Numbered from the stretch's first letter, positions 1-8,983 are shown. The stretch is 46,255 bases of DNA from Opitutaceae bacterium (GCA_002694885.1 NZNM01000076.1:1-46255); one strand, 5' to 3'. Numbers and translations are program-made. Notes: a model not told the origin generated them from the sequence alone.

Positions 1-40
1 CTGCATTTCATTGGGTCCTGTAAAGTGTAAGAAGATTCTT

Positions 41-532
41 ATGCAGAGAGACGGTCCAAAAATTCTCCAAATACAAGTGTCGCCGGGTCACGATTTTAAG
101 GGGCGGCATGGAAAGAGTAGATTGCGAAATGAATCGATCAGCTTAAAGGAAGTTGAGTGCGTAGCCGGAAAGGGCCTGCGAGGCGATCGGTTTTTTGACT
201 ACAAAGAGGATTTCAAGGGGCAGGTCACGTTTTTCGACCAGGCGGTAGCTGATGATCTGCAGCAGCGACTAGGTTTGTCCTCCCTCGATTTTACAAGTAC
301 GCGACGAAATGTGTTGGTTGCGGGTATCGACTTGAGCAAGCTAATCGGGAAGCGGTTTTCAATAGGCGAAGTCGCCTTTATTGGGGTCGAGGAATGCGCT
401 CCTTGCTATTGGATGAACGAAGCCTTGGGACCTGGGGCAGAACAAATGATGCGAGGTCGTGGTGGTCTCAGATGCCGCATTTTGTCGGGGGGAGTGCTCA
501 GAGTTGGCGATGTGGAAATTGCTGAATGGTAA
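41..532 (+). CDS. MOSC domain protein
   Basis: A protein of about 163 residues built almost entirely of one MOSC domain, the beta-barrel fold of molybdenum-cofactor sulfurase C-termini and of YiiM-type proteins that handle sulfur or N-hydroxylated substrates. The family signature is visible: GLRGDRFFDY near residue 45, an RRNV segment near residue 90, then ECAPCYWMNEALGPG and a GRGGLRCRILSGG stretch before the terminal VGD. The Cys of ECAPC sits where the conserved MOSC Cys lies. I chose the ATG at 41; an in-frame TTG at 11 would add ten residues with no family likeness. No molybdenum-cofactor genes are nearby, so the substrate cannot be inferred. The family call is secure; the function is not known. 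Confidence 0.82.
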   Translation: MQRDGPKILQIQVSPGHDFKGRHGKSRLRNESISLKEVECVAGKGLRGDRFFDYKEDFKGQVTFFDQAVADDLQQRLGLSSLDFTSTRRNVLVAGIDLSKLIGKRFSIGEVAFIGVEECAPCYWMNEALGPGAEQMMRGRGGLRCRILSGGVLRVGDVEIAEW

Positions 533-734
533 CACGGGCGAGCTAATTTGGGCTGCCGACGAAGTTTTCGACGCTTCGGATCCTCGAGTATCGAATTCCG
601 CTAGAAAATTTTGCAAAACCCAATCGATCATTCAATATCCCCTGCACAATACGCAAACAGCCCTGCACAGCCCGAACCGATTTTCAAAGTACGTAGCCCA
701 CTCGCTATTTAGCGCAATAAATTTACAAAAAGAT

Positions 735-761
735 TAAAGTTCGTCAGAAGGGAGCCGTTTT
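735..761 (+). promoter_or_regulatory. sigma-28 (FliA)-type promoter
   Basis: TAAAGTTC at 735-742, an 11-base spacer, then GCCGTTTT at 754-761. The enterobacterial FliA consensus is TAAAGTTT-N11-GCCGATAA, so the -35 box matches 7 of 8, the spacing is exact, and the core GCCG of the -10 box is present. It lies 53 bp before the ATG of the flgM-like gene, which in other bacteria is often a sigma-28 target. The rest of the 533-814 gap is AT-rich and holds no gene that I can support. Confidence 0.6.
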
Positions 762-814
762 TAAAAAATATATAAACAAAAACTGCCTGAAGAAACCTTA
801 ATCGCATTAACGTA

Positions 815-1105
815 ATGAACATCAATAACCACCCACAAGCCAACGACGTATACACTAAAAACTTAGCAAACCAGCCTGGAGAGAAGCCCTCCAAGGCGCC
901 GATTGAAGCTGAGTCCAAAAATCCTAATGGACCAGTGGAGGACAAAGTGGATTTGAGTAAGCTGGACGCTTTGCGCGAGCAGCCTGAGATTCGTCCCGAG
1001 GTAGTTGCCAAGGGCAAGGAGCTTCTCAATGATCCCAATTATCCCTCGCAGGAAATCGTCGAATCTATCGCTAAATTGATCGTGCCATTTGACGATGAGG
1101 AGTAA
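815..1105 (+). CDS. flgM: FlgM-like anti-sigma-28 factor
   Basis: A 96-residue acidic protein. The N-terminal 45 residues are low-complexity and rich in Asn, Pro and Glu, as expected of the disordered half of FlgM. The C-terminal half (VDLSKLDALREQPEIR, then a helix ending IAKLI) resembles the sigma-28-binding helices of FlgM. FlgM holds FliA inactive until the flagellar hook is finished and FlgM is exported. Context agrees: a FliA-type promoter lies just upstream, and fliS and a coiled-coil chaperone-like gene follow on the same strand. Sequence alone is weak for this short, divergent family, so the assignment leans on context. No strong ribosome-binding site is seen before the ATG. Confidence 0.65.
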   Translation: MNINNHPQANDVYTKNLANQPGEKPSKAPIEAESKNPNGPVEDKVDLSKLDALREQPEIRPEVVAKGKELLNDPNYPSQEIVESIAKLIVPFDDEE

Positions 1106-1161
1106 GTAATGACCCTTAGTTTAAGCACGACGGGAATTAGTATTATTTCCAATCTTCTGCA

Positions 1162-1611
1162 ATGAATCAAAACGCCGCTTCTTATAAGAAAGCCGCCATT
1201 CTATCCGCAAGTCCTGAACGACTGATCTCAATGCTCTACGATGGAGCTCTAGATGCCATGCGCGATGCCAAGAGAGGCTTTTAAATAGAGGATCTGAAGA
1301 AGCGAAACGAGGCGATTAGCAATAATCTGATCAAGGCTCAGAATATTTTCAGCGAGTTGCAGCGATCGCTTCGCTTGGATAAAGGAGGCGAATTTGCCGA
1401 CCAGATATTTGGGCTCTATGGGTTCTATTCTACGAAGCTCAATGAGGCTGACTTCAAGAAAGAAGAAGAGCCCATTGATACAGTCATCCGATTGTTCACT
1501 GAGATCCGGGATGCCTGGGAAGAAATGCTCACCAAGCAAAAAGTTAAAGCGGAACCGGCTCCGGCTATATCAGGAATAGGAGTCGGGGAAGGCTTGTCCC
1601 TTAAGGCTTAG
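1162..1611 (+). pseudogene. fliS: fliS, flagellin chaperone, interrupted by an in-frame TAA
   Basis: The frame from ATG 1162 reads as FliS from end to end: an ILSASPERLISMLYDGAL segment at residues 14-31, the central LKKRNEAISNNLIKAQNIFSEL helix, the SLRLDKGGEFADQIFGLY region, and a final RLFTEIRDAWEEML helix. It is broken by a TAA at 1282-1284 (codon 41), with no frame change across it. The stop falls in the variable loop between helices 1 and 2, so an ancestral Lys, Gln or Glu codon is likely. The 40-residue product before the stop would be useless as a chaperone. Restart at an internal codon near 1357 would lose helix 1. FliS normally binds the flagellin C-terminus in the cytosol to prevent early polymerisation. 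The gene lies between flgM and a FliT/FlgN-like gene, as in flagellar operons. It is a pseudogene unless the stop is an assembly error. Confidence 0.8.
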
Positions 1612-1731
1612 TCATAGCCAAGTGTTGCTTAGAATAGAGCGACACGAGTCCGGATGGATTCCTTCGCTTGCAAATGCTCGTAGGGCTTTCATGTTTTGGG
1701 GTCGCGCGAATTGGCAAGGCAACGGATTCCC

Positions 1732-2106
1732 ATGACAAAACGGCGATTCACTCTTCTTGAAGCTTACGAACGATTCACTGAAAAGGAGACTCTGTGCATT
1801 CGTGAATCGAATTTCGAGGAAGTGCGCAGCCTCCAAGAAAAGAAAGGAAAATTGATTCGCGAGTTGGGAATCCTCGAAGACGCGGAGTTGATAGAAGAGA
1901 ACGAGCGACAGGATTTTGACCGGCGATTAGTGGAACTTGGGCGAATCGAAGAGGCGAACGGTCAGCTGCTAGATAAAATGCAGAGGCAAAATCGGTCGAA
2001 TGCTCGATCGCTAGCGAAGCAAGTTTCGGCCGTTGCTCGTATTCAAAAAGCCTATGGCGGATCGGACAGGCCCGCTGTTCAACGAGGCCTTGAAGGCAAA
2101 GCCTAG
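1732..2106 (+). CDS. coiled-coil protein, possible FliT/FlgN-type flagellar chaperone
   Basis: A 124-residue, almost entirely helical, charged protein. Two long heptad-rich stretches (about residues 8-50 and 55-95) contain many Glu, Arg and Leu, followed by a basic tail. I see no catalytic motif and no signal peptide. Its size, helical content and place right after fliS suggest a FliT- or FlgN-like export chaperone for filament-cap or hook-junction proteins. That is an inference from position; I do not recognise a diagnostic motif. I chose ATG 1732; an in-frame TTG at 1696 is possible. The 3' end overlaps the truncated end of the convergent pseI remnant by four bases, so the native end could have been affected by the deletion that cut pseI. 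Confidence 0.55.
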   Translation: MTKRRFTLLEAYERFTEKETLCIRESNFEEVRSLQEKKGKLIRELGILEDAELIEENERQDFDRRLVELGRIEEANGQLLDKMQRQNRSNARSLAKQVSAVARIQKAYGGSDRPAVQRGLEGKA

Positions 2107-2648
2107 ACGAAGGGTTGGCGTAGCTGCTCGACTATGGATTTGCCGTCCCGTAAAGTTCGAATTCCCTCTTCACTAGCCATACCCACACTCATAATCACGG
2201 GTTTACCCGTGTTGGCTATCTTCTTCAACAACGGGATATGCGTAACTTCGAATGACGATACTTTGTACAGTTCCGGTTTGATTTCGGATTCAAGAAATTC
2301 GACCGCCTCCTCATCGAAAGGCGCACTGAACAGGTCAATTCCTAGTGATCTCGCATGCTCGGCTAGCGGACGGTGCCACTCATAGGGAGTGGAGGCGATT
2401 TGGTAGAGCTCGTGCAGGCTCTTCCCTTCCCACAAGCCTTCATCGATCATGAATTCAGGATTTGTAGAAGGGAGGGTCAGTGTATCCGCAGAATAAGTCT
2501 GCAATTTCACGGCGCTTGCCCCGTTGTCAGCAGCCAATTGGATTAAGCGTTTGGCTGTATCCAAATCCTGATTGTGGTTTCATGATAGCTCGGCGACGAC
2601 AGGTGGAGGCTGTGTTGGGTCCGATATCTTTCGATAAAGCCCGTTCAT
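2103..2648 (-). pseudogene. pseI: pseI/neuB-type sialic acid synthase remnant
   Basis: Reading from ATG 2648 on the minus strand, the frame gives PPVVAELS-stop-NHNQ, then AVKLQTYSADTLTLPS, LWEGKSLHELYQ, TPYEWHRPLAEHARSLGI, FSAPFDEEAVEFLE, YKVSSFEVTHIPLLKKIA and GKPVIMSVGMAS. These match the N-terminal TIM barrel of pseudaminic-acid synthase (PseI; NeuB family), which condenses a hexose with phosphoenolpyruvate. There are two lesions. A TGA at 2580-2582 replaces the residue before NHNQ, normally Gly (GGA to TGA would be one change). The gene also ends after about 181 codons, where family members have about 340, so the end of the barrel and the antifreeze-like (SAF) domain are gone. It follows the pseB remnant with one base between, as expected of an operon for a flagellin sugar. 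Confidence 0.82.
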
Positions 2649-2649
2649 G

Positions 2650-3212
2650 CTAATCTAGCTCGGAATTCTGAAATGTTTCGATGAGAGTTTGAAGCTCTTC
2701 GATCCCAAGTCGGTCCGGATTATCTAGACTATTGTATTCAAATCCTTATGGACACTTTTCGCCCTTGTATCGAGAGCTGTCGTATTTCCAATAAGGACTG
2801 GAAGGATGAATTATGTAGCGGTCGCTTTGTCGATGCTTAGAGCGATGACTCGCCTCACGCCGGTAGCGATGGCGGCGTCTACGACATTCATAGCCCCATT
2901 TATATTGGTCTTTATAAACTCGTGGGGATTGTACTCCGCGGCGGGCACTTGCTTGAGCGCCGCTGCGTGGATGACGTAGTCGACATCGTGCATGGCCCGT
3001 TCCAGTCGTGGCTTGTCGCGAACATCGCCTAGAAAGAATCGAAATTTGCCCGAAGAGAAAGTGGGGCTGGCTGCCATTTCCGACTGCTTAAGTTCATCGC
3101 GAGAAAAGATGATGACTTTCTCCGGGTCGAACCGCCGAAGGATTTCCCGGCAGCATTGCTTTTCGAACGATCCGGTTCCTCCGGTAATCAAAATGGTTTT
3201 GCCGTTTAGCAT
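2650..3212 (-). pseudogene. pseB: pseB remnant (UDP-GlcNAc 4,6-dehydratase) with internal deletion
   Basis: The N-terminal part from ATG 3212 reads MLNGKTILITGGTGSF, then IIFSRDELKQSEMA, FFLGDVRDKPRLERA, VIHAAALKQVPAAEYNP and IALSIDKA, the SDR Rossmann core of PseB. The match stops at about residue 130, near 2820. In another frame, from about 2822 to 2650, the true C-terminus of the family appears: DRYIIHPSSPYWK, YKGEK, GFEYNSLDN and IEELQTLIETF, broken by a TAA at 2746-2748. Roughly 140-150 codons between the two parts are missing, so an internal, out-of-frame deletion is inferred. The glycine-rich loop also has Glu in GTGSFEKQ where Gly is usual. PseB makes the first intermediate of pseudaminic acid, the sugar that decorates flagellin in many motile bacteria. 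The 3213-3534 gap upstream is AT-rich with no gene seen. Confidence 0.85.
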
Positions 3213-3534
3213 AAGGATGGGAAGAGAGTTGAATTTGAGGAATCTAGAGAATTTGTAAATTAGGTTCAATCAATGCGTTAAGAGAATGCCAAAACAAGTG
3301 GTCGCACTATTGTTGAGTGAATCGCGAGACCCCATCCTGCTCCCCCGAAATGCTGCTTTAGCCTGTCAAATGCCGAGATTGAGTTGATTTTTACAAAAAC
3401 CTGTTTCCGTGGGGTTTCATTATTTCGCGATTCAACTACGTTAATGATATCGAGCCTCTTCTGACGACTAGGCCGTTTTTTTTCGACTAGATAACCGGAA
3501 CTCGTAACCCAATTAAAGCAAGAGCGACTCGTTT

Positions 3535-5049
3535 ATGACAGTGGAACGAATACTCATCCTCGATGATGAGCTGATAATCCGAAAGGCCCTCGAAGAACAG
3601 TTGCGGCGTAAGCGCTTGTCCGTTTGCAGCGTTTCGACGCTAAAAGAGGCGGAAAATCATTTGGAAAAAGACGAGTTCGATTTGCTTTTTGTCGACGTCA
3701 ATCTTCCGGACGGCAACGGGACGGATCTGCTGGATCGGATCGCTGAAATGCAGGATCCGCCTTTGGTCGTGATCATTACTGGAAATGGTTCAGTAGAGTC
3801 GGCTGTAGAATGCATGCGTTCGGGCGCCTTTGATTATATTATCAAGCCATTTTCATCTTCGCAAATCGACGTCTTGATGAAGAAGGCCAAGGACTACAGG
3901 CAATTGGTGAAGGTGAATCAGTTCTTCACGCAGGAAAGCGCTGTTGGAGCCGAGCTCATAGGGAAAAGCGCTCCGATCCAGCAATTGAGATCGATGGTGT
4001 CCAAAGTAGCTCCGACCGAAGCGACGGTGCTCATAAATGGCGAGAATGGTACGGGAAAAGAATTGGTGGCTAGCGAGCTCTATCGGTTGAGCGCCCGCAA
4101 AAACGCCCCGTTTATTAAGGTCAATTGCGCAGCGATTTCAGAGACTCTAATCGAAAGCGAATTCTTCGGTCACGAGAAGGGGGCGTTCACTGGGGCGATG
4201 CAAAGACGCGAGGGTCGATTTGAATTAGCGGATGGGGGCACTATATTGCTGGACGAGATTAGCGAGATATCGCCCAAAGTTCAGGCCAAATTGCTAAGAG
4301 TGCTCCAAGAGAGAGAGTTTGAACGGGTGGGCGGCAACAAAACGATTAAGGTAGATGTTCGTGTAATTGCCACGACCAACCGCAATTTGATGCAATCGGT
4401 TGAGAATGGCGATTTTAGGCAGGACCTCTATTATCGACTGAACGTATTCCCTCTCTTCGTGCCTGCTCTAAGGGATAGGGACAAAGACGTGGTTTTGCTC
4501 GCCAAAAGTTTTGCCCAGCGATTCAGCCGGAAGCACGGTATTAAACTGGCTGGTTTCGACGATGAGGCGACACGAGCATTGATCTCTCACGATTGGCCCG
4601 GAAATGTTCGGGAACTGCAAAACACCATTGAACGGGCGGTGATATTGACCGAGCCCGGATCGAAGATCTCTGCTATGTCGCTTGGACTGATGCCGAGCGC
4701 TATGCGAACTCAATCGGTCGCGAATGCCGAGAGTGTCGCTAGCCGAGAGCTAGTCGGCGCAGGGTCCCATTCAAATGGATTTGGCGGAACGGATTTCCCG
4801 AGCTTCAACTCGCCGATAGGGGACAATGGATTTGGCGATGAACCAGCCGTTGAAAGCCAATCTCCCGAAGACGAGGAACCGCTCCCGCTCGAGAAGATTG
4901 AGCGGCAGCACATCCTGAAAACCTTGGAGTCGACCGGAGGAAATCGAACGCAAGCTTCGAAAATCCTAGGAATTAGCATCAGGACGCTTAGAAATAAATT
5001 GTCGATTTATCGAGGCGACGGCGAGTTCATACCGGGTGAAGAATCCTAG
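3535..5049 (+). CDS. sigma-54-dependent response regulator, NtrC family
   Basis: A 504-residue transcription activator with three parts. Receiver, residues 1-120: acidic pair DD at 10-11, phosphoacceptor Asp at 54 in [11 protein letters not shown], Lys in [11 protein letters not shown]+ domain, about 145-385: Walker A GENGTGKE, the GAFTGA loop that contacts sigma-54, Walker [11 protein letters not shown], arginine-finger region [14 protein letters not shown]-terminal Fis-type helix-turn-helix in the last 50 residues ([22 protein letters not shown]). A Ser/Gly/Asn-rich linker of about 70 residues joins the last two parts. All catalytic motifs are intact. No sensor kinase is adjacent. The flagellar genes upstream make a FleR/FlgR-type role possible, since sigma-54 activators often control flagellar classes, but this is only inference. 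It is divergent from the pseB remnant. Confidence 0.93.
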   Translation: MTVERILILDDELIIRKALEEQLRRKRLSVCSVSTLKEAENHLEKDEFDLLFVDVNLPDGNGTDLLDRIAEMQDPPLVVIITGNGSVESAVECMRSGAFDYIIKPFSSSQIDVLMKKAKDYRQLVKVNQFFTQESAVGAELIGKSAPIQQLRSMVSKVAPTEATVLINGENGTGKELVASELYRLSARKNAPFIKVNCAAISETLIESEFFGHEKGAFTGAMQRREGRFELADGGTILLDEISEISPKVQAKLLRVLQEREFERVGGNKTIKVDVRVIATTNRNLMQSVENGDFRQDLYYRLNVFPLFVPALRDRDKDVVLLAKSFAQRFSRKHGIKLAGFDDEATRALISHDWPGNVRELQNTIERAVILTEPGSKISAMSLGLMPSAMRTQSVANAESVASRELVGAGSHSNGFGGTDFPSFNSPIGDNGFGDEPAVESQSPEDEEPLPLEKIERQHILKTLESTGGNRTQASKILGISIRTLRNKLSIYRGDGEFIPGEES

Positions 5050-5148
5050 TTGAAGAGCGATTCCTAGGCCCGGAGGCGGAGTCTAGCCCAACTGGCTTTC
5101 CCAGAGCGAACATCGAAGAGAATTCACACGATTGTCGCTTGATTTCCG

Positions 5149-5745
5149 TTGCGGGCGCCCTTCGGTAACATTTATCAGATTTTTGGCCGTCAGAGTTGGG
5201 AGTTCTACCTAAACCTTTTAGGTTATGGAACGATACTTACCTTGACCGACAAACTAAGGCACTCGACGCGGCGGACGACCCGATTCAGCAAATTAATCGA
5301 GAGCCCGCAGCTGTTTAAGAGCTTCATACCGATCGCCTTTCATGTCGACTATTGGGACCGACTTGGTTGGCGCGACCCCTTTGCATCGGGTCAACACACG
5401 CAGCGCCAATACCATTTAGGGAAGATAGGTCAGCTCGCATCGATCTATACGCCTGCCTTCGTCATCGATGGTAAAGAATGGAGGGGCTTCTTTGAGCGGG
5501 AAGCATATCCATCGACAAGCGAGGAAAAGGCGGGAACGCTTTTCGTAGATATCGAAAATCGCTCTTTAACCGCTACGCGTCCATCCCCGGAAGACAGCCT
5601 GCTTTTCGCCGCAGTGCTTGGCGTAGGATTCGAGACTCAGGTAAAGTCGGGTGAGAACAGAAACCGAAATTTAGCGCAGGACTTTGTAGCGGTTTGGATG
5701 AGTCAGTCCAATTCAGGCAGCTGCGAACTGGATCGACTAAAGTGA
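5149..5745 (+). pseudogene. DUF1223 thioredoxin-like secreted protein, degenerate 5' part
   Basis: From about 5300 the frame matches the DUF1223 family: SPQLFKSFIPIAFHVDYWD, LGWRDPFASGQHTQRQ, IYTPAFVIDGKEWRGFF, then VLGVGFETQVKSGENR and QDFVAV. These proteins normally begin with a signal peptide and a thioredoxin-like SEGCSSCPPA motif just before the segment kept here. Neither is visible: the 60 or so residues upstream in this frame look random and no Cys pair is present. A neighbouring frame shows a short ADD segment at about 5271-5281 that joins well to RFSKLIES, suggesting frameshifts at the 5' end. The tail after QDFVAV also departs from the family. The likely redox site is lost, so I call it a pseudogene. 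The 5149 boundary is the start of the open frame, not a proven start. Confidence 0.68.
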
Positions 5746-5847
5746 GCGAATTCCGCGAGCTAGTGTCACGTGATTCGTCGTAGGGGCTACGATTTTTGGC
5801 TCATGAAAAGGACATCCCAGCTGTTGAGACTCGGCCCTGACATCAGT

Positions 5848-7521
5848 TTACTTTTTTTGCTTCTTTGCCCAGGAATCGCGTAGGGTGACGGTTTGGTTGA
5901 ATACGAGAGCCTCTGTAGTTGAATCTGGGTCAACTGTGTAGTAGCCTTTTCGTTCAAACTGGAATCGATCTCCGGGTTCTGCTCCGGCTAGTTCCAGTTC
6001 ACCGTAGGCGCGTATCACTTTTTCGGATTCAGAATTGAGGTTGTCTAGAAAGGTCTGGCCTTCTCCGGCATCGTCTGGGTTGGGCTTTAGGAATAGCTGT
6101 TCGTAGGCTCGCACTTCCAGAGGAACGTTTTCAGTCGCGGATACCCAGTGGATAGTGCCCTTGACTTTACGTCCATCTGGGGTGGATCCGCCTCGCGACT
6201 CGGGATCGAAAGTGGCCTGGATTTCGACGATGTCTCCCGCCTCATTTTTAGTAAATCCGGTGCAAGTGATGTAGCAGGCATAACGGAGCCTGGCTTCTCT
6301 GCCGGGGCCCAGTCGGAAGAATTTTCTTGGAGGGTCCTCCATGAAATCGTCTCGCTCGATGAAAATTTCTTTTGTCAGAGGGACGCGACGGGTTCCCATA
6401 TCCGGATTTGCGGGATGGTTAGGCCCATCGTAGAATTCGGTCTCATCCTCCGGGAAGTTCTCAATAACGACCTTTACCGGATCGAGAACGGCCATGCGAC
6501 GAACGGCTTTTTCTTCAAGATCCTTGCGAATGCAGTATTCGAGTAGCGCGTATTCGTTGACGCGTTCCCGTTTGGCCACGCCTGCTCGATAGCAAAATTC
6601 ATTGAGGGATTCCGGAGTATACCCACGTCTCCGAAAACCAGATACGGTCGGCATTCTAGGATCATCCCATCCTCGAACGTGCCCTTCGGAAACTAGCTGA
6701 AGCAATTTTCGTTTACTAGTCAGAATGTACTCGACATTGAGTCGCGCGAATTCGACTTGTCGTGGCCTGCTGGGTACGGGTAAATTGTCGAGAAGCCAAT
6801 CGTACAATGGGCGATGAAACTCGAATTCCAGAGAGCAAAGGCTATGCGTGATGCCTTCGATGGCGTCGCTTTGACCGTGGGCGAAATCGTAGGAGGGGTA
6901 GATTTTCCAGTTGGCACCCGTCCGATGATGCTCGGTGTGAATTATCCGGTAGAGCACGGGGTCCCTCATATTGATATTCGGGTGAGCCATGTCTATTTTG
7001 GCTCTCAAAACACGTTCCCCGTCTTTGAAGGCCCCGTCTTTCATTTGCTCTAGAAGAGCTAGACTCTCTTCTGCTGGTCGATCGCGAAACGGGGAGTTTT
7101 TTCCAGGTTCGGTCAAAGTGCCCCGGTACTCCCGCATTTCTTCAGGAGACAGATCATCGACGTAAGCCAGTCCGTTTTGAATCAAGTGCACCGCCCAATC
7201 GTAGAGCTGCCCAAAATAATCGGATGTAAAATAGAGTCGATTTTCGTAGTTGGCTCCTAGCCATCTGACATCCTCTTTAATCGCTTCAACGTATTCCGTC
7301 TCTTCTCTAGCTGGATTCGTGTCGTCGAAACGCAAATTGAATTCGCCTCCGTAATCTTTGGCGATGGAGTAGGAGACCTGGATCGCGAATGCGTGCCCAA
7401 TATGGAGATACCCGTTGGGCTCGGGAGGAAAGCGCGTTACGATCTTTTCGCTCGAACCCGAGGCACGGGATTCATCGATAATATCGCGAATGAAATTGGA
7501 GGGGGTTTCGTCAGGTGTCAT
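5848..7521 (-). CDS. glnS: glutaminyl-tRNA synthetase
   Basis: A 557-residue class I synthetase that charges tRNA-Gln directly. Class I signature 1 is PPEPNGYLHIGHAFAI near residue 31. Further family landmarks are FDDTNP, the PSYDFAHGQSDAIEGITHSLC segment and GWDDPRMPTVSGFRRRGY. The KMSKS-type loop is LTSKRKL, where the E. coli enzyme has VMSKRKL, so the Met before Ser is Thr here. The C-terminal anticodon-binding beta barrels run from about residue 340 to the end. Length is as expected (E. coli 554). It lies 26 bp downstream of gltX on the same strand and is probably co-transcribed. Having glnS implies that the organism need not rely on GatCAB transamidation for Gln-tRNA. Confidence 0.97.
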   Translation of the reverse strand: MTPDETPSNFIRDIIDESRASGSSEKIVTRFPPEPNGYLHIGHAFAIQVSYSIAKDYGGEFNLRFDDTNPAREETEYVEAIKEDVRWLGANYENRLYFTSDYFGQLYDWAVHLIQNGLAYVDDLSPEEMREYRGTLTEPGKNSPFRDRPAEESLALLEQMKDGAFKDGERVLRAKIDMAHPNINMRDPVLYRIIHTEHHRTGANWKIYPSYDFAHGQSDAIEGITHSLCSLEFEFHRPLYDWLLDNLPVPSRPRQVEFARLNVEYILTSKRKLLQLVSEGHVRGWDDPRMPTVSGFRRRGYTPESLNEFCYRAGVAKRERVNEYALLEYCIRKDLEEKAVRRMAVLDPVKVVIENFPEDETEFYDGPNHPANPDMGTRRVPLTKEIFIERDDFMEDPPRKFFRLGPGREARLRYACYITCTGFTKNEAGDIVEIQATFDPESRGGSTPDGRKVKGTIHWVSATENVPLEVRAYEQLFLKPNPDDAGEGQTFLDNLNSESEKVIRAYGELELAGAEPGDRFQFERKGYYTVDPDSTTEALVFNQTVTLRDSWAKKQKK

Positions 7522-7547
7522 GAATTGGAATGCGTTTCCAGTGTGGC

Positions 7548-8927
7548 CTAATTGACTGATGCAAGGCGATCATTGATTCGGCGAACGACAAGCTCCTTGC
7601 CCAGTAGTTCGAGCATGGGCAGGAAATCCGGTCCTGAATTCGTGCCGCTAACGGCGAATCTAACAACTGGATACCACGCGAATGGCTTATCTCCCGTTTC
7701 GTTCGAAAGTTGCAAAAAAGCGTTCTCTATCGCGGATTCCGACCAATCTTCCAGGGCCTGAAGTCGCGGGGCGATCTCCACTAATCGATCTGAAGCTCCC
7801 TTTCGATTCCAGACTTTCTTCAATGCTTTCTCGTTTACAGGGAACTCGTCAGAAAAGAAGTAAGCGGAAAATCCGGGCAGATTCTCAAAACTGTCGATTT
7901 TATCGCGGCACAATTCCAGAACCGCTCGCAGGTATTCGCTGTCGACGTTCTCGTCAATGAGCTCCGATGCTGCCAAAGCTTTCTTGGCCGAATTTTCGTA
8001 CTCGTTAATAGGCAGAATCTTCATGTATACGAAATTCAGATGCGACATCTTTTTCTCGTCGAACCGAGCGCCGGCCTTCTGTATGTCTTTGATTTCGAAT
8101 CGTTCTAGGATTTCTTTGATAGAGAGAACTTCCTTGCCGTCCTTGGGTGACCACCCAAGTAGAGCGATAAAGTTGACCACCGCCTCGGGAAGAAAGTGCC
8201 GTTGCTGGTATTCTTCGATAAGGGCGCCTTTATCTCGCTTCGACATTTTGCCTTTTCCTACTTTCGGATCTTTGAGGATCATAGGCATGTGAGCGAAATT
8301 CGGAGGGGTAGCTTTGAAGGCCTTGTAGAGCTCTAAATGCTTGGAGGTGTTGGAAAGGTGATCTTCGCCGCGCAGTACGTGAGTGATACCCATGGAAATG
8401 TCGTCGACAACGTTAACGAAATGGAATCCCGGATCTCCGTTGGAGCGAACAAGTACGAAATCACGTTCTTCGCGACGAGTTACTTTGCCTCGAATCAGGT
8501 CATCTATAGTGACCGGCTCAGTCCGAACTTTTTCGATCTCGGCTTTATGATACGAGTCGTATTCGGTGTAGCGTTCGCCCTCGAGTTTGAAGAATACGGC
8601 GCCGTCCTTTTCGTAGACGCGCCCGGCATCCTCCAATTTCTTCAAGTACTCATTATAAATATCGCCGCGCTGGCTTTGGAAATAGGGCCCGAAGTCGCCG
8701 CCAGTATCGGGGCCTTCGTCCCAATCCAATCCCAGCCAGCGAAGGACTCTAAGGAGCTCGTCAAGAGCATCTTGCGTATTACGCTCCTTGTCGGTGTCCG
8801 CGATGCGCAGAATAAAGCTTCCGCCCGTTTTTCTAGCATAGAGCCAATTGAACAAGGCAGCTCGAGCTGTGCCTATATGCACTGAGCCTGTAGGGCTTGG
8901 CTCGAATCTAACGCGTACGCTACTCAT
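7548..8927 (-). CDS. gltX: glutamyl-tRNA synthetase
   Basis: A 459-residue class I synthetase that ligates glutamate to tRNA-Glu. The HIGH-type motif is PSPTGSVHIGTARAALFN at about residue 10, and the KMSKS motif is GKMSKRDKGALIEEY near 235. FVNVVDDISMGITHVLRGEDHL marks the catalytic domain, and the C-terminal helical anticodon-binding cage follows. No Cys-rich zinc knob is seen in the insert at about 100-125, as in many non-proteobacterial enzymes. The start MSSVRVRFEPSPTG fits the family exactly. It is the upstream member of a gltX-glnS pair, and this pairing of related synthetases is notable but harmless. Confidence 0.97.
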   Translation of the reverse strand: MSSVRVRFEPSPTGSVHIGTARAALFNWLYARKTGGSFILRIADTDKERNTQDALDELLRVLRWLGLDWDEGPDTGGDFGPYFQSQRGDIYNEYLKKLEDAGRVYEKDGAVFFKLEGERYTEYDSYHKAEIEKVRTEPVTIDDLIRGKVTRREERDFVLVRSNGDPGFHFVNVVDDISMGITHVLRGEDHLSNTSKHLELYKAFKATPPNFAHMPMILKDPKVGKGKMSKRDKGALIEEYQQRHFLPEAVVNFIALLGWSPKDGKEVLSIKEILERFEIKDIQKAGARFDEKKMSHLNFVYMKILPINEYENSAKKALAASELIDENVDSEYLRAVLELCRDKIDSFENLPGFSAYFFSDEFPVNEKALKKVWNRKGASDRLVEIAPRLQALEDWSESAIENAFLQLSNETGDKPFAWYPVVRFAVSGTNSGPDFLPMLELLGKELVVRRINDRLASVN

Positions 8928-8983
8928 AGGGACGACACGTTGCGCGGAAGGAGGTCCGAATCAAGGCATCTCTGAGTCCAATC

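Noticed and set aside
459-737. 92-codon plus-strand frame after the MOSC gene
   Set aside because: It overlaps the MOSC gene in another frame, runs into the sigma-28-type promoter and has no protein-like pattern.
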